From assembly GCA_016194935.1 (NCBI GenBank), contig JACQAO010000100.1, forward strand, positions 1-58,825: a stretch of DNA of 58,825 nucleotides, read 5' to 3'. The position numbers and the translations under genes are program-made. Positions within the stretch are counted from its first letter, which is position 1. Each line of letters opens with the position of its first letter. A model generated the notes under the pieces. The model had not been told where the DNA came from, searched no databases, and saw nothing but the letters and a program-made list of their open reading frames with translations. Below are positions 19,188 to 31,944 of the stretch, in pieces. Source of the DNA: Betaproteobacteria bacterium (lineage in GTDB: Bacteria; Pseudomonadota; Gammaproteobacteria; Burkholderiales; Rhodocyclaceae).

Positions 19188-20196
19188 CATGGATTTGAGC
19201 GTACTGAATCATGTGCTGGCCTGGGGCGAGGCGGGCCATAGTGTGGCGCTGGCGACGCTGGTCGAAACCTGGGGCTCGGCGCCTCGACCGGTCGGCGCTT
19301 GCCTGGCCATCCGTGACGACGGCCAGATCGTCGGTTCGGTGTCGGGCGGCTGCGTGGAGGACGATTTGATCGACCGCGCCAGTATCGACATCTTTCCGCA
19401 CATGACGCCACAAGTCCTGCTCTACGGCGTCAACAAGGAAGAGGCGGCGCGTTTCGGGCTTCCCTGCGGCGGGACACTGCGCCTGGTGGTCGAACCACGA
19501 CCGGACTTGGCGCTGCTACGGGTGTTGCGCGAGCGCATTGCCAGGAATCAAATGGCGCTGCGTGTGATTGACATGGCGAGCGGGAAGTCCCGCATCGAGG
19601 ATGCCAGCAGCGCGGATGCGACAAGCTTTGACGGAACGACATTGCGCGTGATTTACGGACCGCTCTGGCGACTCCTGATCGTCGGCGGCGGACAGTTATC
19701 CCAGTATGTCGCCAACATCGCGCTGACCGCCGACTACCAAGTGGTGGTGGTCGATCCGCGCCTGGAGTTTTCCGAGGCGTGGTCGGCGCCGAACACGGAA
19801 TTCATCAGGGGCATGCCAGACGACGTGATCCTCGAGTTGGGCATCGACAGCCGCACCGCCATCATCGCCCTGACGCACGACCCGAAGCTGGACGATATGG
19901 CGCTGCTCGAAGCGCTCAAGTCCCCGGCCTTCTATGTCGGCGCGCTCGGCTCCCGCGTCAATACCGCCAAACGCAAGCTGCGACTCGCAGCGTTCGATCT
20001 AAGCGCCGAGGAGATCGGTCGCTTGCAGGGGCCAATCGGAATTTACATCGGTTCGCGCACGCCGCCGGAGATGGCGATATCGATCATGGCTGAGATCACC
20101 GCTTACAAGAACCGGGTGCCAGTATTGCAGAAGCGCGAACTGCGGCGCGATTACCTGGTTTCTGCGGCTGCCTGTATCGACCGGATGTCGGTCTGA
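19180..20196 (+). CDS. XdhC/CoxF/CoxI-family molybdoenzyme maturation protein
   Basis: A 338-residue member of the XdhC/CoxI family. The N-terminal domain has LVETWGSAPRPVGACLAIR, GSVSGGCVEDDLI and GLPCGGTLRLVVEP. The C-terminal Rossmann domain has LLIVGGGQLSQYVANIAL, VVVVDPR and YVGALGSRVNTAKRK. XdhC proteins bind molybdenum cofactor, promote its sulfuration and deliver it to the apoenzyme. In CO dehydrogenase clusters the CoxF and CoxI proteins are homologues; which one this represents cannot be fixed from sequence alone. It overlaps the preceding membrane-protein gene by 8 bp; ATG 19189 is another possible start. Last gene of the operon. Confidence 0.9.
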   Translation: MDSMDLSVLNHVLAWGEAGHSVALATLVETWGSAPRPVGACLAIRDDGQIVGSVSGGCVEDDLIDRASIDIFPHMTPQVLLYGVNKEEAARFGLPCGGTLRLVVEPRPDLALLRVLRERIARNQMALRVIDMASGKSRIEDASSADATSFDGTTLRVIYGPLWRLLIVGGGQLSQYVANIALTADYQVVVVDPRLEFSEAWSAPNTEFIRGMPDDVILELGIDSRTAIIALTHDPKLDDMALLEALKSPAFYVGALGSRVNTAKRKLRLAAFDLSAEEIGRLQGPIGIYIGSRTPPEMAISIMAEITAYKNRVPVLQKRELRRDYLVSAAACIDRMSV

Positions 20197-20205
20197 AATC
20201 AGTCT

Positions 20206-20264
20206 GGGCATTGACTACGATCAGCGCCACAGTACTGGTGGTCGTAGTGTTTGGCACAATGCCC
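20206..20264. terminator. Long hairpin between the convergent cox operon and glmS
   Basis: GGGCATTG (20206-20213) pairs with CAATGCCC (20257-20264), ACTACGA (20214-20220) pairs with TCGTAGT (20242-20248), and an inner CCAC/GTGG stem closes the loop; an 8-base bulge lies in the right arm. The element fills the gap between the two stop codons and would form on either transcript, so it may act as a bidirectional terminator, although no long U-tract is seen. Confidence 0.6.
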
Positions 20265-20266
20265 GT

Positions 20267-22084
20267 TTACTCCACCGTCACCGATTTCGCCAGGTTCCTC
20301 GGCTTATCCACGTCCGTACCCTTGACCAGCGCCACATGGTACGCCAGCAGTTGCAGGGCCACCACATGCAGTACCGGCGACAACAGGCCGTAGTGCTCGG
20401 GCAGGCGCAGGACGTGCACGCCCGCGCTCTCGGCCACTTCACTGTCGGCATCGGCGAATACATACAACTCGCCGCCACGCGCCTGCACCTCCTGTAAGTT
20501 CGACTTGAGTTTCTCCAGCAACGCGTCGTTGGGCGCTACCGAAATCACCGGCATGTCCTTGTCTACCAGCGCCAGCGGGCCATGCTTGAGTTCGCCCGCC
20601 GGGTAGGCTTCGGCGTGAATGTAGGAGATTTCCTTGAGTTTGAGCGCGCCTTCCAGGGCGATGGGATAGTGCAGGCCGCGACCGAGAAACAGCGCGTGCT
20701 GTTTGGCGGCAAAGCGTTGCGCCCAGGCCTCGATCTGTGGCTCCAGCGCCAACACTTTGCCTACCGCCACCGGCAAATGGCGCAAGGCGACGAGATGTTC
20801 ATCTTCGACGGCAACCGGCAATCGGCCCGCCTGCCTGGCCAGGGTTGCGGCCAGCAGAAACAGCGCGGCCAACTGGGTAGTGAATGCCTTGGTCGACGCC
20901 ACGCCGATTTCAAGACCGGCGCGCGTCAGGAAGCGCAGCGCGACTTCGCGCACCAGCGCACTCTCGGCGACGTTGCAGATAGCCAGAGTGCGGCCATGGC
21001 CGAGCGACTTGGCGTGCTTGATGGCAGACAGCGTGTCGGCGGTTTCACCTGACTGGGAAATCGCCACCACCAGTTGCTGCGGATTCGGCACCGAGACACG
21101 GTAACGATACTCGCTGGCAACTTCCACCGTGCAGGGGATGCCTGCCAACTGCTCGATCCAGTACCGCGCCACCAGCCCGGCGTGATAGCTGGTGCCGCAC
21201 GCCAGGATCAACACCGACTCGGCATCGCCGAACATTTCCGGCGCGGTTGCGCCGAACAGATGCGGCGACAGTGATTTCGCGCCACCGATCAACTCCAGCG
21301 TATTCGCCAGCGCCTGGGGCTGCTCGAAAATTTCCTTCTGCATGTAATGGCGGTACTGGCCCAGCTCGACGGCGTCGTCGGCGAGACTGCTTTCATGCGT
21401 GGGGCGCTGCGGCATGCTGCCGTCCTGGCGCACGATACGGTAGCCGTCGCGGCGGATTTCGGAGATGTCGCCGTCTTCCATGTAGACCATGCTGCGCGTC
21501 ACCGGCAGCAGGGCCGAAGCATCCGAAGCGGCGTAGTGACCATCCTTGGCAATGCCCAGCAGCAGCGGCGCGCCGTGGCGCGCCAGCACCACCCGCGGCT
21601 CGCCCTCCTTCACTACGGCGATGGCATAAGCGCCCACAAGTTGCGCGGTGACGCTGCGAACCGCATCGAACAGATCGGGCGTCGATTTCAGCGTGTGATT
21701 GATCAGGTGGGCGATGGTCTCGGTATCGGTCTCCGAGGCGAAGACGTAGCCCTCCGCCATCAAGCTGCGGCGGATCGCGGCGAAGTTTTCAACGATGCCG
21801 TTATGCACCACCGCCAGCCCGCCGGAAACATGAGGATGAGCATTGCGCTCGGAAGGCACACCGTGAGTGGCCCAGCGGGTATGCGCGATGCCGGCGCCAG
21901 CGGCCTGCCCCTCGGACTGGACAGCCAGATCGGCAACCCGGCCGATGCTGCGCAGGCATTTAAGCTGCGGCAGCAGCAAGGCCAACCCGGCGGAATCGTA
22001 ACCTCGGTATTCCAGCCGCCGCAAGCCTTCGATCAATACCGGGACGATGTTGCGATCTGCAACGGCAGCGACAATTCCACACAT
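20267..22084 (-). CDS. glmS: Glutamine-fructose-6-phosphate aminotransferase (isomerizing)
   Basis: A 605-residue GlmS, the usual length. It starts [17 protein letters not shown] with the Cys2 nucleophile of the glutaminase domain and has [10 protein letters not shown] and [18 protein letters not shown]. Two SIS domains follow, with [21 protein letters not shown] and [39 protein letters not shown]; the C-terminus reads NLAKSVTVE. It makes glucosamine-6-phosphate, feeding GlmU (24309-25667) for UDP-GlcNAc. A decayed copy of its 5' end lies 700 bp upstream, beyond the DUF2442/DUF4160 genes. Confidence 0.97.
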   Translation of the reverse strand: MCGIVAAVADRNIVPVLIEGLRRLEYRGYDSAGLALLLPQLKCLRSIGRVADLAVQSEGQAAGAGIAHTRWATHGVPSERNAHPHVSGGLAVVHNGIVENFAAIRRSLMAEGYVFASETDTETIAHLINHTLKSTPDLFDAVRSVTAQLVGAYAIAVVKEGEPRVVLARHGAPLLLGIAKDGHYAASDASALLPVTRSMVYMEDGDISEIRRDGYRIVRQDGSMPQRPTHESSLADDAVELGQYRHYMQKEIFEQPQALANTLELIGGAKSLSPHLFGATAPEMFGDAESVLILACGTSYHAGLVARYWIEQLAGIPCTVEVASEYRYRVSVPNPQQLVVAISQSGETADTLSAIKHAKSLGHGRTLAICNVAESALVREVALRFLTRAGLEIGVASTKAFTTQLAALFLLAATLARQAGRLPVAVEDEHLVALRHLPVAVGKVLALEPQIEAWAQRFAAKQHALFLGRGLHYPIALEGALKLKEISYIHAEAYPAGELKHGPLALVDKDMPVISVAPNDALLEKLKSNLQEVQARGGELYVFADADSEVAESAGVHVLRLPEHYGLLSPVLHVVALQLLAYHVALVKGTDVDKPRNLAKSVTVE

Positions 22085-22121
22085 TACTGAGCCCCACTTC
22101 TATGTTTTTTGTCGGAACACA

Positions 22122-22370
22122 TTACGACTGACATGTTTCAAGCAACACGGAGCGATCATAAAGCGTCTCCGGCGCAATATCCAACTCGCCCGGCCAACAA
22201 ACGGTATCGAAGGCCACATAAGCCTGCTTGAACAATGCTGGGTTTTGCAAGCGCGCAAACGCCCCTCGACTCAGATAGGGGCGAGCATCGAACAGTCGAA
22301 TTTCCTTGGTGTTGAAAGTCAATTCGAGATGAAAGTCCTCGCGGGCTATGACGTGGGTCACGGTTTCCAT
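22122..22370 (-). CDS. DUF2442 domain-containing protein
   Basis: An 82-residue protein matching the DUF2442 pattern: a short beta-rich domain with LELTFNTKEIRLFDARPYL, FARLQNPALFKQAYVAFDTVCWPG and ELDIAPETLYDRS. Start: ATG 22370 is preceded by GAGGAGA, which itself overlaps the DUF4160 stop codon, so translation of the pair is probably coupled. DUF2442 genes often follow DUF4160 genes in bacterial genomes, where the pair is treated as a candidate toxin-antitoxin-like module without, to my knowledge, a settled mechanism. Confidence 0.8.
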   Translation of the reverse strand: METVTHVIAREDFHLELTFNTKEIRLFDARPYLSRGAFARLQNPALFKQAYVAFDTVCWPGELDIAPETLYDRSVLLETCQS

Positions 22371-22384
22371 GTTTCGGCTTCTCC

Positions 22385-22654
22385 TCAACGTAAGGGGTCA
22401 ATACGAAATGGCGGTTCGCCGCTGATGGCAAGCTCCCAATCCGCCATGAGTTCCTCTTGGTGAATTTCAATCCAAGCCTGAACCAGCTTGGCTTTGCGCG
22501 CGGGGATATTGCCCGCGAGCAGTTCGCCACCACCAATTGAGAACGAAGCGTCCTGCCCCTGATACTTGGCATGGACATGCGGCATTTTGTGGCGTTCATT
22601 GTCGTAGCAGTACATATAGATCACGATGCCGAAAAACATGCTGATGGTTGGCAT
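22385..22654 (-). CDS. DUF4160 domain-containing protein
   Basis: An 89-residue protein of the DUF4160 family: MPTISMFFGIVIYMY, then HKMPHVHAKYQGQDASFSI, GELLAGNIPARKAKLVQAW and HQEELMADWELAISGEPPF. AAGGAG precedes ATG 22654. It is followed by DUF2442 in the same transcript. The His-rich HxxPHxHA segment is the most conserved part of the family and could bind metal or RNA; no activity is established. Its start lies within the 3' end of a glmS-like remnant frame (22621-22782). Confidence 0.82.
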   Translation of the reverse strand: MPTISMFFGIVIYMYCYDNERHKMPHVHAKYQGQDASFSIGGGELLAGNIPARKAKLVQAWIEIHQEELMADWELAISGEPPFRIDPLR

Positions 22655-22782
22655 TTCAACTCCTTCTGAATTGCAACGCGAACACCGACGCTATCGAGGA
22701 AGAAGATCGTCACAGTTTGCAGGCCTTCAATCAATACCGAAACGATATAAAGATCAGCATCAGATGCGACGATGCCACACAT
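22621..22782 (-). pseudogene. Decayed copy of the glmS 5' end (N-terminal remnant)
   Basis: From ATG 22782 the minus strand reads MCGIVASDADLYIVSVLIEG, then LQTVTIFFLDSVGV. Aligned without gaps to the first 34 residues of the intact GlmS (22084 downward), 19 positions agree, including MCGIVA, VLIEGL and the DS before G. Similarity also extends a short way upstream (AAAAAC, then a GGCTC run before the start). The frame stops at 22621, inside the DUF4160 gene, and has no glutaminase core, so it is a remnant. A GAGG lies 9 bases before its ATG, so a 53-residue peptide overlapping the DUF4160 start might still be made. Confidence 0.7.
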
Positions 22783-22843
22783 ACGCAAGAGCCTCGTTTT
22801 TATCAGTTTTTGATGTAGTCCATGTTTTTGATTCAGCGAATCA

Positions 22844-23209
22844 CTAAGCCGTCAGACCTTTGAGTTTCTGCTGCAAGTATCGCTTAACCTGCTTGAGTTC
22901 TGCAATGCGCCGATCGGCAATGGCAATCTTGTCTTGAAAGATGCGGATTTTTTTCTGGGGACTCAAGGTATTCGCTTCCCATGCCACCATGAGATCCTTG
23001 ATTTCAGTCAGCGTGAACCCAAGAAGTTTCGCTTTCTTGATCAACAGAACGCGCTCGGCCATCTGTTCATCATAATGCCTGTAGTTATTCGTCCCGCCGC
23101 GACATTCCTTCCCCGCGACCAGGCCAAGCTTTTCATAGAACCGGATGGTGTCCCTGGAACACTCAGTCCTGTTTGCCAACTCGCCGATGAGCACTTTAGC
23201 GCCTTCCAA
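22844..23209 (-). CDS. MerR-family transcriptional regulator
   Basis: A 121-residue MerR-family protein. The winged helix-turn-helix occupies residues 7-75: LIGELANRTECSRDTIRFYEK, then LGLVAG, NNYRHYDEQMAERVLLIKKAKLLGFTL. A coiled-coil helix follows (about residues 85-120), ending KRYLQQKLKGL. It lacks a C-terminal metal-binding Cys cluster, so a metal sensor is unlikely; small-molecule or redox control is possible. It is transcribed divergently from the SDR gene across a 70-bp gap with a MerR-like promoter, so that gene is the probable target. ATG at 23209. Confidence 0.88.
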   Translation of the reverse strand: MEGAKVLIGELANRTECSRDTIRFYEKLGLVAGKECRGGTNNYRHYDEQMAERVLLIKKAKLLGFTLTEIKDLMVAWEANTLSPQKKIRIFQDKIAIADRRIAELKQVKRYLQQKLKGLTA

Positions 23210-23216
23210 ATTCCTC

Positions 23217-23247
23217 TTGACCGTGGACTATACTCCATAGCTCAAGC
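23217..23247 (+). promoter_or_regulatory. MerR-type promoter/operator for the SDR gene
   Basis: TTGACC (23217-23222) is followed by 19 bp and a poor -10 candidate TCAAGC (23242-23247). The spacer carries the imperfect dyad GTGGAC-TATA-CTCCAT. A 19-bp spacer with a central dyad is the hallmark of promoters untwisted by MerR-family activators. Confidence 0.5.
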
Positions 23248-23279
23248 TTCCGGCTCCACTCATCGACTCGGAGGCATAC

Positions 23280-24269
23280 ATGCAGAATACATCACTGGTT
23301 ACTGGCGCAAACGGACATTTGGGGAACAATCTGGTCCGTGCATTACTTGCCAAGGGGGATAGCCCTGTTGCGGGAATACGAAATCCGGCCAACGATATTG
23401 CCTTGGCGTCTTTGGGATGCAGCATCGCCCGGATTGATTTGCTCGATAAGCCATCACTTGTACGCGCAATGAAAGACGTCGATGTTGTATATCAAGTCGG
23501 CGCTGTCTTCAAGCATTGGGCCAGGAATCCCGAGCAGGAGATCTATCAGGCGAATCTCCAGGGAACCCGCAACGCTCTCGAAGCGGCCGCCGAAACCGGC
23601 GTCAGGCGTGTCGTCTATGTCAGCTCGTTGGGGGCGCTGGATCGCTCCCGGACACCGATTACTGAAAAGGCGTGGAATCCCGTGCGGACCAACATCTATT
23701 TTCGTTCAAAAACCGACTCGGAGAAATTGGCATGGGAGCTTGCCGACAAGCTGGGGCTGGAAATGGTGGCCGTCCTGCCGGGCGCAATGATAGGCGGGAA
23801 TTGCTTTGGCGTCACGCCGACCATGAGTATCTTCAGAACCATACTGGAAGGAAAGTTGTCGGCGAACCCCGGGTTCTTCTTCAATTTTGTCGATGTAGCC
23901 GATGTCGCCGAAGCCTGCTGGCTTGCAGCCGCCAAGGGCCGTCCCGGCGAACGCTATTTGCTGGCGAACGAGAACTGCACCGGCATTGAGGAAATCGTTG
24001 GAATTGCCCAGCGGGAATTCCCGGAGCGCAAAATAAAGTTGCCGCCCACGCCACCCCGGATACTACTGCGTCTGATTGTTTTTCTGATGGAAGGCATTAG
24101 CAAGATTCGCGGCGTCGCGCCAGAACTGCAAAGCAATTACCTGACGGAATTCAGCGTCCGCGAAGTGTGTGATATCACCAAGGCAAGACGGGAACTCGGC
24201 TTTGCGCCCAAGCCGCCGCATGAAGTAATTGCCAATACGCTGCGCTACGTCGCAACCATGCCAGCGTAA
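23280..24269 (+). CDS. NAD-dependent epimerase/dehydratase (extended SDR)
   Basis: A 329-residue extended short-chain dehydrogenase. The cofactor loop is VTGANGHLGNNLVRAL (G-x-x-G-x-x-G) at residues 7-22. VVYVSSLGALD supplies the catalytic Ser and YFRSK the Tyr-x-x-x-Lys pair. The C-terminal half (NFVDVADVAEACWLAA, GERYLLANENCTG) is that of dihydroflavonol-reductase or 3-beta-HSD-like members. Substrate unknown. GGAGG precedes ATG 23280. Divergent from and probably activated by the MerR regulator. The MerR-SDR pair sits between glmS and glmU and looks like a later insertion. Confidence 0.87.
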   Translation: MQNTSLVTGANGHLGNNLVRALLAKGDSPVAGIRNPANDIALASLGCSIARIDLLDKPSLVRAMKDVDVVYQVGAVFKHWARNPEQEIYQANLQGTRNALEAAAETGVRRVVYVSSLGALDRSRTPITEKAWNPVRTNIYFRSKTDSEKLAWELADKLGLEMVAVLPGAMIGGNCFGVTPTMSIFRTILEGKLSANPGFFFNFVDVADVAEACWLAAAKGRPGERYLLANENCTGIEEIVGIAQREFPERKIKLPPTPPRILLRLIVFLMEGISKIRGVAPELQSNYLTEFSVREVCDITKARRELGFAPKPPHEVIANTLRYVATMPA

Positions 24270-24308
24270 CCTGCATTAACGACCAGGCGACGAGCGCATG
24301 GCCTCGCC

Positions 24309-25667
24309 TTACTTCTTTAGTTTTATCGGTCGCTTCCAGTCTGCCACGCTAAGCTGCTTGGCGCGCGAGACTGTCAACTGCTCCGGCGGCGCGTCGCGGG
24401 TCAGAGTCGTGCCGGCGCCCAGGGTGGCGCCGCGTCCGACGGTGACGGGCGCCACCAGTTGGGTGTCGGAACCGATGAAGGCGTCGTCCTCGATCACCGT
24501 GCGATGCTTGTTGGCGCCGTCGTAGTTGCAGGTGATGGTGCCGGCGCCGATGTTCACGCGCTGCCCTATCGTGGCGTCGCCGAGATAGGCAAGGTGGTTG
24601 GCTTTGGAATGGTCGGCGATGCGGCTGTTTTTCACTTCGACGAAATTGCCGATATGCACCTCCGCGCCCAGCGTGGCGCCAGGCCGCAGCCGGGCGTAGG
24701 GGCCGATGACACAGGCCGCGCCGATGACCGCTGAGTCGATGTGGCTGAAGGCGGCGATGCGGCTGCCGGGGCCGACGGTGGAATTTTTCAGCACGCAATG
24801 CGGGCCGATCTCGACGCCGTCTGCCAGTTCGACGCGCCCTTCGAATACGCAATCGATGTCGATGAACACGTCACGCCCGCATACGAGTTCGCCGCGTACG
24901 TCGAGGCGGGCCGGATCGGCCAGGCGCACCCCCAGCGCCAGCAGCTTTTCGGCCTGCGCGCGCTGGTGGATGCGTTCCAACGCCGCGAGTTGCGCCATGC
25001 TGTTTACGCCTTCGGTTTCCCAGGCATCCTCCGGCTGCGCGGAGCGTACCGGCAGGCTGTCAGCCACCGCCAGCGCAACGATGTCAGTGAGATAGTATTC
25101 GCCCTGGGCATTGTGCTTGCCAAGCTTGGGCAGCCAGCGCGCCAGGCTGTCGGTTGGCGCGACGAGGATGCCGGTGTTGATCTCGCGGATGGCCCGCTCC
25201 GCATCGTCGGCGTCTTTCTCCTCGACGATGCGACGGATATTTCCCTCGCTGCGGACGATGCGGCCATAGCCATGCGGATTATCGAGCTGCGCGGTGAGCA
25301 GCGCTAACGCACTGCCCCGCGCCTCCGTGAGCAGGCGACGCAAGGTAGCGACGCGCGTCAGCGGCACGTCGCCGTAGAGCACCAGCGTCGGCAGTGCCGG
25401 ATCAAGTTGCGGCACTACCTGCAACACCGCGTGACCGGTGCCGAGCTGCGGCGCCTGCGTCACCCAGCAAATGTCCGGCGCATCCAGCGCGGCTCGCACC
25501 TGTTCGCCGCCATGCCCGATCACCACGCAGATGCGCGCCGGCTGGAGGGCGCGCGCGCTGTCCAGCACATGCTCCAGCAGCGGCTTCCCGGCCAGCGCCT
25601 GGAGCACCTTGGGCCGATCGGAATGCATGCGCTTGCCCTGCCCGGCGGCGAGAATAACGACATTCAT
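24309..25667 (-). CDS. glmU: Bifunctional UDP-N-acetylglucosamine pyrophosphorylase / glucosamine-1-phosphate N-acetyltransferase
   Basis: A 452-residue GlmU of normal length. The N-terminal uridylyltransferase domain begins [20 protein letters not shown] and includes [13 protein letters not shown] and VLYGDVPL with the Mg-binding Asp. The C-terminal left-handed beta-helix runs from about residue 255, with [31 protein letters not shown] and [13 protein letters not shown], the active-site part of the acetyltransferase. It acts after GlmS (and GlmM, not seen here) in UDP-GlcNAc synthesis. It lies 19 bp upstream-to-downstream from gltD on the same strand, at the end of the glt transcript. Confidence 0.97.
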   Translation of the reverse strand: MNVVILAAGQGKRMHSDRPKVLQALAGKPLLEHVLDSARALQPARICVVIGHGGEQVRAALDAPDICWVTQAPQLGTGHAVLQVVPQLDPALPTLVLYGDVPLTRVATLRRLLTEARGSALALLTAQLDNPHGYGRIVRSEGNIRRIVEEKDADDAERAIREINTGILVAPTDSLARWLPKLGKHNAQGEYYLTDIVALAVADSLPVRSAQPEDAWETEGVNSMAQLAALERIHQRAQAEKLLALGVRLADPARLDVRGELVCGRDVFIDIDCVFEGRVELADGVEIGPHCVLKNSTVGPGSRIAAFSHIDSAVIGAACVIGPYARLRPGATLGAEVHIGNFVEVKNSRIADHSKANHLAYLGDATIGQRVNIGAGTITCNYDGANKHRTVIEDDAFIGSDTQLVAPVTVGRGATLGAGTTLTRDAPPEQLTVSRAKQLSVADWKRPIKLKK

Positions 25668-25685
25668 CGCAGTGTTTAGCTTGAT

Positions 25686-27139
25686 TTAGCGGGGCAGTGT
25701 GGAACTGCCCATCAGGAATTGATCCACCGCCCGCGCGCACTGGCGTCCTTCGCGGATCGCCCAGACCACCAGCGACTGGCCGCGGCGCATGTCGCCGGCG
25801 GCAAAAACCTTCGGCGCATTGGTGGCGTACGCCGTGCCTGTGCCTTCTTCGCTTTCTTCTGTCTCCGCCTTTGCATTGCTGCGTGCGTCTTTTTCAACGC
25901 CGAAGGCTTCAAGCACGCTCCCGCTCGGGCCGAGAAATCCCATTGCCAGTAAAGCCAGATCGGCCTTGATCTGGAATTCGCTGCCGACAATCTCGCTCAT
26001 CTTGCCGTCTTTCCATTCGAGGCGGATGACCTTGAGCGCTTTCAGCTTGCCCTTGTCTTTGCCGATTCCGCTGATGAATTCCTTGGTCGCCACCGCCCAG
26101 TCGCGCGCGCAGCCTTCGTCGTGCGAGGAGGATGTCCGCATCCTGAGCGGCCAGTAAGGCCAGGTCAGCGGACGGTTCTCCTGTTCAGGCGGACGCGGCA
26201 TCAATTCGAATTGCGTGATGCTGGCGGCGCCGTGGCGGTTGGAGGTGCCGACGCAATCGGAGCCGGTATCGCCGCCGCCGATGACGACAACATGCTTACC
26301 CTTGGCATTGATGTGCTGCGGCAACTTGTCTCCGGCATTCAGCTTGTTCTGCTGGGGCAGAAATTCCATGGCGAAATGGACGCCCTCCAGATCACGTCCT
26401 GGCGCCGGCAAATCACGCGGAGTTTCAGCGCCGCCGGAGAGCACCACGGCATCGAACTCGGCGAGAATTTTCTGCGCCGCGACATCCCGACCCACATATT
26501 GGTTGACGCGAAACTCGACGCCTTCGGCCTGCATTTGCGCCATGCGACGGTCGATGTGCGACTTCTCCATCTTGAAATCGGGGATACCGTAACGCAGCAG
26601 TCCGCCGATGCGGTCGTTCTTCTCGAATACCGTCACGTCGTGTCCGGCGCGCGCCAACTGCTGCGCCGCCGCCAGACCCGCCGGCCCGGAGCCGATCACC
26701 GCCACCCGCTTGCCGGTCTTGTGCGACGGCGGCTGCGGCGTGACCCAGCCCTGTTGCCAGCCTTTGTCGATGATGGCGTGTTCGATCGACTTGATGCCGA
26801 CCGGATCATCGCCGATGTTGAGGGTGCATGCCGCTTCGCAGGGCGCCGGGCAGATGCGCCCGGTGAACTCGGGAAAGTTGTTGGTCGAGTGCAGCACTTC
26901 GAGCGCCGCGCGCCATTCCTGGCGATACACCAAGTCGTTCCAGTCCGGGATGATGTTATTCACCGGGCAGCCGCTGTTGCAAAACGGGATGCCGCAATCC
27001 ATGCAGCGCGCGCCCTGGATTTTTGCATCCGCGTCACTCAGGTGCAGCACGAATTCCTGATAATTCTTCAGGCGCTCGGCGACCGGCAGTTGCGCTTCGG
27101 TGAGACGCTGGTATTCGATGAAACCGGTGGGCTTGCCCA

Positions 27140-27140
<1 letters not shown>
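25686..27140 (-). CDS. gltD: Glutamate synthase [NADPH] small subunit
   Basis: A 484-residue GltD. The N-terminal Cys-rich region [20 protein letters not shown] (residues about 42-61) binds iron-sulfur clusters. The FAD-binding GxGxxG motif is [20 protein letters not shown] near residue 148, and the NADPH-binding [12 protein letters not shown] is near residue 290. The C-terminus has [20 protein letters not shown], typical of the family. It accepts NADPH electrons and passes them to GltB. Its ATG shares one base with the gltB TAA, so translation is coupled. Confidence 0.97.
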
Positions 27141-31768
<4,628 letters not shown>

Positions 31769-31944
31769 CTTTTCTTCCTCAATACAGGGCCGCAGTCGCC
31801 AGACGCTTCGGCAGCCGGTAAAAAAGCCGGGCGCCCCATAGACAGGGACAGCGCTCCGGCTTCTCGAAACTCTATGGCGGGTAGCTGAATATACCGTCAA
31901 ACGCCGATGAATTCAATACGTTGCGGTGTGTTACCGGACTCCGG

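Noticed and set aside
31769-31900. Extension of gltB upstream to 31900
   Set aside because: The added 44 residues would displace the glutaminase propeptide; ATG 31768 with GAGGAAG fits the family.
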